Source of the DNA: Saccopteryx bilineata
Lineage: Eukaryota > Chordata > Mammalia > Chiroptera > Emballonuridae
Reading direction: 5' to 3'
Length of the DNA: 64,000 bases
Assembly: GCF_036850765.1 (NCBI RefSeq)
Contig: NC_089498.1
Location: 68,240,305-68,304,304, forward strand
The notes below the pieces were generated by a model, which saw nothing but the letters and a program-made list of their open reading frames with translations, was not told the origin of the DNA and made no database searches. The translations under genes were made by a program, and so were the position numbers. This document shows, piece after piece, positions 58,531 through 64,000 of the stretch; position 1 is the first letter of the stretch, and every line of letters starts with the position of its first letter.

Positions 58531-59489
58531 ATTATCCTAATTCTAATTTCAAGTGTTTGCTAGTTTTTTCCACTTTGAGGAGATAATATGTCCTTCTAGT
58601 CATATGTAGAAACTCTTCTACATTTCCCCCACTCAAAAACACATAAACATCTCTGAAACATTTTCTCTAAAACCCCCAGCTTTCTCTTTATAACACTACT
58701 ACCTGCATATCCTATTCTTTCACAGCACTCCACACTGAAGCAGTACATAATGATGAACTGGACTCAGATGTGCTGCGTGTCTGTTTGTGCTGCACTGGCT
58801 TGCAAGCTTGTGCCTTTTTTGTTTTAATATGTCTCTTAAAACAGACTTCAAATTGAACCTCTTATCTTTATAATTTGCTCCAACTCTACTTCCTTGGTCA
58901 GAATATCAGTGACTGGATTTGATACACATGTTCCTCCCAGCCCTGACTACCACCCAAGTGGTGTTGGTCACTCATTGAAAGTAGCGTCTTTTCAAACTGT
59001 CTTGCCTACTTAAATAGATGTTTTAACTCTTTAGTTTTTAACTACACAATGGAATGAGACATTTATCCAACATTATTGCTTGGAAATGCAAAAACAGATT
59101 TCTCTGAAAGTTCTAGCACCAGTATCATCTCTCCATGAAGAATAAAGAGTGTCTAATGGCAGCTAATCCAAATACAAAGGCAATTGAGAACATATGAGAA
59201 TAACTTTGAAGAATGTTTTCTAATTACCGGTATATGCATATTCCTGACCCTCAAAGGGGGCTGCCTCATGTTTTTAAAAATACCATTCAAAATAATTAGG
59301 AGTTGCTCTTTACTGTTCCATTTCTTCCTTTTTAGGCACTCTTCATCACCACAGAGAACAGGAATGGAATACAAAATATTTTGGGCTTTTATATCCACTG
59401 AAGAGGTTTGTTTGTTTTTTGTTTTTTGGGTTTTTTAACTTTCCACTATTCATGTAATATAAATGTACTGTAAGTTTTATTTTTGTTTC
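58531..59489. other. Unique intron sequence
   Basis: Nothing recognisable. Confidence 0.5.
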
Positions 59490-59507
59490 CATTTCATTTT
59501 TAAAAAA

Positions 59508-59545
<38 letters not shown>

Positions 59546-59884
59546 GTGAGAGGTAGGGAGGCAAAGACAGACTCCCACATGCACTCCAGCCAGGATCCAC
59601 CTGACAAGACCCCTCCATCTCTATAGGATGGTCTGCTGTCTGGGCCCCTGCTCTGTTGCTCAGCATCCAAGCTATTTTAGTGCCTGAGGCATGCCATAGA
59701 ACCATTCCCAGAGCAGGGGCCAACTTTGCTCAAACCATTGAAGCCATGGCTGTGGGAGGGGAAGAGGTAGAAAAGGGGTGGAGAAGCGGATGGTCACTTT
59801 TCCCATACGCCCTGACCAGCAATTGAACCTAGGACTTCCTCATGCCAGGCTGACGTCTGCCCTTGAGCCAACCGACCAGGACCT
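59490..59884 (-). mobile_element. Long tRNA-headed SINE with ATT-expanded tail (antisense)
   Basis: Antisense; the tail has become an (ATT)n microsatellite of about 11 units at 59510-59543. Body and head CCTTGAGCCAACCGACCAGG present. TTTCCATTTC at both edges is the likely duplication. Confidence 0.85.
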
Positions 59885-60373
59885 GTTTTTTCCATTTCCA
59901 ATATGACAGGAAAAAATTTTAAATGTATGTGAATTTGTTTTCTGTATCAGTTTACAAATATTTAAACTTGAAACCATATGAAGCAAAAGCCATTATAGTT
60001 ATAATAGAATCCAAATCTCCAGTACTTCTATGTTGAAGTTATATACATATACAGGAGTGGGCAAAGGTAGGTTTACAATTGTTCATATGGAAAATAATAC
60101 AATAATTAATAAATAATAATATGAGTAAACTGTTTTGTGGTTTCACAACTATAAACCTGCTTTTGTCAACCCCTACATATATAAGACAAAGTATACTTAA
60201 TGTATATTGTTCATACATTATCCTCTCCATTACTGGTACAAATAACACAAAAGTAGTTACTATTATTATTCTTATTTTCATCACAGGAAGAAAAAGTAAA
60301 CAATCTATTCCAAGTTCAAGTACTGATAATAAATGATAGAGCTTGGGTTGAACCAGAAAGTCCAACTGAAGGG
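59885..60373. other. Unique intron sequence
   Basis: Nothing recognisable. Confidence 0.5.
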
Positions 60374-60785
60374 TGTTTTGTTTTTTTGTTTGTTTTCTAA
60401 TATAAGTAATTATATTATATATATGTAATATAAGTGAGAAGTGAGGAGGCAGAGAGACAAACTCCCACATGTGCCATAACTGGAATCCCCTCCGCAAGGC
60501 CCCTATCTGATGATCCTCTGCCCATCTGGAGCCATTGTTCTGCTGCTCAGCAACTGAGCTATTTTAGCACCTGAGGTGAGGCGATGGAGCCATCCTCAGC
60601 ACCCAGGACCAACTTTTCTTGAACCAATTGAGCTATGGCTGTGAGAGAGGAGAAGAAAGAGAAAAGAAGAGAGGAGTGGTGGAGAAGCAGATGGTTGCCT
60701 CTCCTGTGTGCCCTAACAGAGAATTAAACCAGGGACTTCCACATGCTGGGTCAACGTTGTACCACTGAGCCCACTGGCCAGGACC
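60374..60785 (-). mobile_element. Long tRNA-headed SINE (antisense, older)
   Basis: Antisense: GAGGCAGAGAGACAAACTCC, CAACTGAGCTATTTTAGCAC, head CACTGAGCCCACTGGCCAGG. Flanks share CTGAAGGG at the edges (near 60367 and 60786). Confidence 0.88.
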
Positions 60786-61416
60786 CTGAAGGGCTTTTCC
60801 TGATGCTGCTACTTTGGTATAATTATGAAATTATAAATAATGATATACATAAGTTTTTTAAGACCATTCAGTGAAATAGTTGTACTTCTTTATAGCAGAT
60901 GAAGTTGATATGTTTTTTTCTTCTTCAGGTTTAAAAGTTTTCTAAACAAAATTTTCTTTCAAAGGAGTTTGTTTATTTAGAACTCATTAAATTGCTGTAT
61001 TTTTAAACAAGTACAAATTTAATTTTTAGAAGGCCCTCTGATAGTAATAAATACCTATCATCTAACTTTACAAGAATATCAAATATCAGCTAACAGATTT
61101 ATGTGATAATGCAAAATAACAAATTATTTCAGCAAATGCTTTCTTAAAAGTGTATGTATTTTAACTACATAGAGAATTTAAACAACTATGGTTAAAAGGG
61201 AAAAAAACAGAAAAAGAAGATTTTAGTCAATTCATTATTTTTTGGTGTACTCTGAACTCTACCCAAACTATATCTAAACAACATATTCCACTGCCATTTA
61301 CTATTATTACACTTATCCATTTTTAATGCAGTTTATACAAATATCAAATAAATGAACCTACTTAAATATAATATCACACATTATAGGAGGAACACATAGC
61401 ATTAATAATAAGAATA
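60786..61416. other. Unique intron sequence
   Basis: Nothing recognisable. Confidence 0.5.
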
Positions 61417-61420
61417 GGCG

Positions 61421-61439
61421 TGACGTCACGGAAATGGCG
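61421..61439 (+). promoter_or_regulatory. L1 5' tip: CRE octamer and YY1-like ATGGCG
   Basis: TGACGTCA at 61421-61428 and ATGGCG at 61434-61439, in AAATGGCGCC, close to the YY1 consensus. Same spacing as in the L1 at 1921. Confidence 0.6.
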
Positions 61440-61589
61440 CCGTGAGAAGCGCGTCCGACAGCTCTCCATTAAATCACAACAAATTTATCAACTAGAAACA
61501 GAAAAATTTATCCTCGGAGCATTCCGGAGTTCCACACAAACTGAAAGCAAAAGGACTGTTATCACTTGAATCTGAGAGACGAGGGTGTG

Positions 61590-62060
61590 GAGGAAGCTAC
61601 CGCAGCAGCGACGCTCATTCAAGCCGCGAGGGAGTGCGCCTGCGGTGAGTCAGCCCATATACTTGGGAACCGCGAGCCGCCGCGAGCCCCCGCGAGCCGC
61701 CGCCACGAGCGGCCGCCACAAACTGCCACCGCGAGCGGCCGCCACGAGCCGCGCGCGCGCCTGGTCCGGTTGAGCACCGCTGATGTTCCCAGCGGCCCGC
61801 ACACTGCGAGTGGGGGTCGCCGGCCACCAGTGCCCGGAGCGCCCCATTCGTGCGTGCCTTGGGCATTCCACGCGCCCAGGGCGCCCTGCTGGCCCGCACA
61901 CCCAGGGGGCTCCATTATCCTGCGCCTGGTGTGGTCCAGCCGCCAGCGGCGGGGCGAGCGGGAGAGGCTTGGGAGATTCTCTCTGTGGGCGGGGCACCTC
62001 ACCCAGCCATTCAAGCTAACAATCAAGCATTGGGGGAGGGGCGCGCGCAGGCAGCCTAAA
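61590..62060 (+). other. CpG-dense GC-rich block in L1 5'UTR
   Basis: High GC and CpG, with short tandem repeats of a CGCGAGCCGCCG-like unit at 61666-61760. It is a small CpG island by eye. Long frames on both strands (61566-62096 plus, 61619-62089 minus) probably reflect GC bias. Confidence 0.75.
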
Positions 62061-63790
62061 ATACCTTCGGAAACACAGCTGCGACCCAATCACTGAAATT
62101 AGCTTAACCCATAAAATCTGCGCACCCTCGGTTCTAATTGATAAGATCTCTCTCAGTTCAGCGATCCAAGACAAGAGGCATGATATTTTTTAGTGCCTCT
62201 CGCTAAAGGGGCGGGGGCAACTTCTGATTGATAGAGCCTCCATATTCAGGGATAAACGCTAACAAGAAGGACTTGGCAGATAATAAGGTCTATACTACAC
62301 TAGTCGTAAGCAGAGACTAGTGCCTCTTCTTCCCTGCAAAAACAGGCTACAAAGTGAGGAAAGCCTGGGTTGAGAGGTCCAACTAAATGATAGGCACTGA
62401 ACAGTCACCTTGACAACAACTGACTCCCACCCTGCCTGATTACACTGGAGGCCCTGACTGTCAGAGCCTTTCCCAAAGCCTTGCACTGAGTGGGGATAGA
62501 GTGGGGATTTCCCAGCTCTTTGAGCCTCTTACTCCCCAGGCAGAAGCAGTTGCAGCCTTATAGCTGGATCACCAGGCTGCTAATTCAGAAAGAGGGGACT
62601 AGGAGAGAGAATCCAGGAAAGCAAACTCTCTCATCGTTGGACCCTGCAAACGCCAACAAGCCTTTACTTCCAGCAAGACTAAAGCCAATTATATGACATT
62701 GCCATAGAATCCCATCAACTGCAAATCCCTACCTAAGAGTGACACAGGGGCAGAGCCTGGGGTACAGAGTCACCGACTAGGAAGAGGGAGAGAAAAGAAA
62801 AAGGAAGAAGTTAACCTCTCAAAATCAAGAAAAACCCACAGACTTTACAACTTGATCCACTAATTTTTTGTTGTTGTTGTTGTTTGTTTCTTCTATCTTT
62901 TTGCCTTTATTTCCTCCACCTCGGTCCTTCTATTCTCTGCCCATCTTATGCTTCCCCTTTCTTGAACTACACTACCCATGAGTGTTGCATTTTATTTTTC
63001 TTCTTCATCCTCACCCTCCTTTAAGGTTATACTCCAAAACACTTAACTCTCACTCTCTCCTCTTTTGTTTTTTTTTGTTTTTTTTTGTCTTGCTTTATTT
63101 TGTTTTTTTCTCCTCCTATTTTATTTCTTCCTTCGTTTTTCTCTTTTTCTTATTTTTTCCTTTCTATTCGTTTTTTCTTTTCTCATTTTACTTTCCTCCC
63201 ATATAATCCTCAATCATGAACAAATTAGTTAATTTGGGACTCAAGGCTTTTTTTTGGCTTTATTTCTCTTTTTTGCTTTTGTTTTTATTTATTTTTTTCT
63301 CTTGTTTGTTTATTTTTGTGGCATTTTGGGTCCTCCCAACCCAAGGTCTCCATTGTATTTAGTCTTCGCTCCACTTAATACAACAGATTTTTACTTATTA
63401 TTTTTATTTTTTTCTTCTTTATTATTCTTTTTTGGTCCTTTTTTCTGATTCCCTCTTATCCCTCTCATTATATCTCTTAGTTGACCATCACTTACAAGCA
63501 AATCATCTTATGCTTGTCTAAGATTTTCTTCCTTTTTTTTTTTTTTTTGCATTTAGTAGGTCCCTACTCCCTTTTTTTTGCCCCTTGAACTCTTCACCCC
63601 AAATCAGGGCCTCCATTATAGGCATGATATTTCCCTGAGGAGGGGAGAGGAGGGAAAGAGAAGAGAGAAAAAAAGGGGGAAATAATAAATTATTACTGTT
63701 TTTTTTTGTGGGGTGTTTTACCCATTTTTTTTTTTTACTTTTTACTCTTTATTAATTCTAATTAGTGCTATCAATAAGACCACCCTCAGA

Positions 63791-64000
63791 TGCCGATAAG
63801 AAAGAGGAAATCGAATATTATGGATACAAAAGAAAGAGAGGTAACACAAATAGATGTGGAAAAATCTATGGAGAAAAGACTTAACATATTGGAAGCCTTG
63901 GAGCTAAATGACAGAGAATTTAAAATAGAAATCTTAAAAATACTCAGAGATATACAAGAAAACACAGAAAGGCAATATAGGGAGATCAGAAAACAACTCA
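63791..64000 (+). CDS. L1 ORF1 N-terminus (partial, open to window end)
   Basis: Begins MPIRKRKSNIMDTKEREVTQ after CACCCTCAG and stays open for 70 codons to the window end, including the coiled-coil start (ILRDIQENTERQYREI). It is closely related to the ORF1 at 4350. Whether the rest is intact lies outside the window. Confidence 0.9.

Larger units (their letters stand above)
61417..64000 (+). mobile_element. Second full-length-type L1, 5' part (cut by window end)
   Basis: 5'UTR 61417-63790 and the start of ORF1. Its first ~120 bp and everything from about 62430 onward align with the L1 at 1918-9822, but the middle is unrelated: a CpG-dense GC-rich block (about 61590-62060) replaces the monomers. 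The pyrimidine-rich tract (62860-63770) matches. Target duplication and ORF2 cannot be judged from this window. Confidence 0.93.

Noticed and set aside
61566..62096. 176-codon plus-strand frame in the second L1 5'UTR
   Set aside because: It lies in a GC- and CpG-dense repeat block with few stops by composition, and frames overlap on both strands. No family likeness.

Overview
This window is nuclear DNA from a placental mammal, most likely a bat. The main clue is at least two dozen copies of tRNA-headed SINEs whose heads read like the Ves-type SINEs I associate with bats. I cannot fix the family of bat from sequence alone; a horseshoe-bat-like or sac-winged-bat-like genome would fit. The window is gene-poor and repeat-rich.

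The only host coding sequence I can support is one 201-bp exon on the minus strand at 32089-32289. It has a good acceptor and donor and encodes a segment of alpha-catenin that matches alpha-T-catenin (CTNNA3) best. CTNNA3 is known for very long introns, so the rest of the window is best read as the introns either side of this exon, transcribed right to left.

Layout. 1-10,800: a SINE tail, a truncated L1, then a three-level nest. An ancient L1 (antisense) was hit by a SINE, which was hit by a young full-length L1 (1918-9822, 14-bp target-site duplication). 10,800-19,900: SINEs, an old L1, an MLT1-like LTR and unique intron. 19,900-23,300: a twin-primed L1, a solo LTR with 5-bp duplication and a hAT element with exact 8-bp duplication. 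24,985-33,800: SINEs, two adjacent perfect hairpins, the exon and a Tigger-like element. 34,000-36,600: an old LTR, an L2 remnant and two L1 tails inserted into the same short target. 37,700-45,800: many SINEs, a second hAT and an antisense solo LTR. 45,949-53,483: a defective class I endogenous retrovirus with paired LTRs and a tRNA-Phe-type primer site, carrying a probable nested LTR and two SINEs. 53,500-61,400: unique intron, an old L1 and an old L1 5'UTR piece. 61,417-64,000: the first 2.6 kb of a second full-length-type L1, cut by the window end.

Nothing here looks like a prokaryotic-style or host gene system. The most interesting material is retrotransposon biology. The two long L1s share a 5' tip with a CRE octamer and an ATGGCG motif at identical spacing but have unrelated middles: one holds about 240-bp tandem monomers, the other a GC-rich CpG-dense block. 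There are also dual-tail insertions suggesting 3' transduction by an L1 and by a SINE, a SINE head that still folds as tRNA-Ala(AGC), and a provirus whose gene fragments lie in an unusual order.
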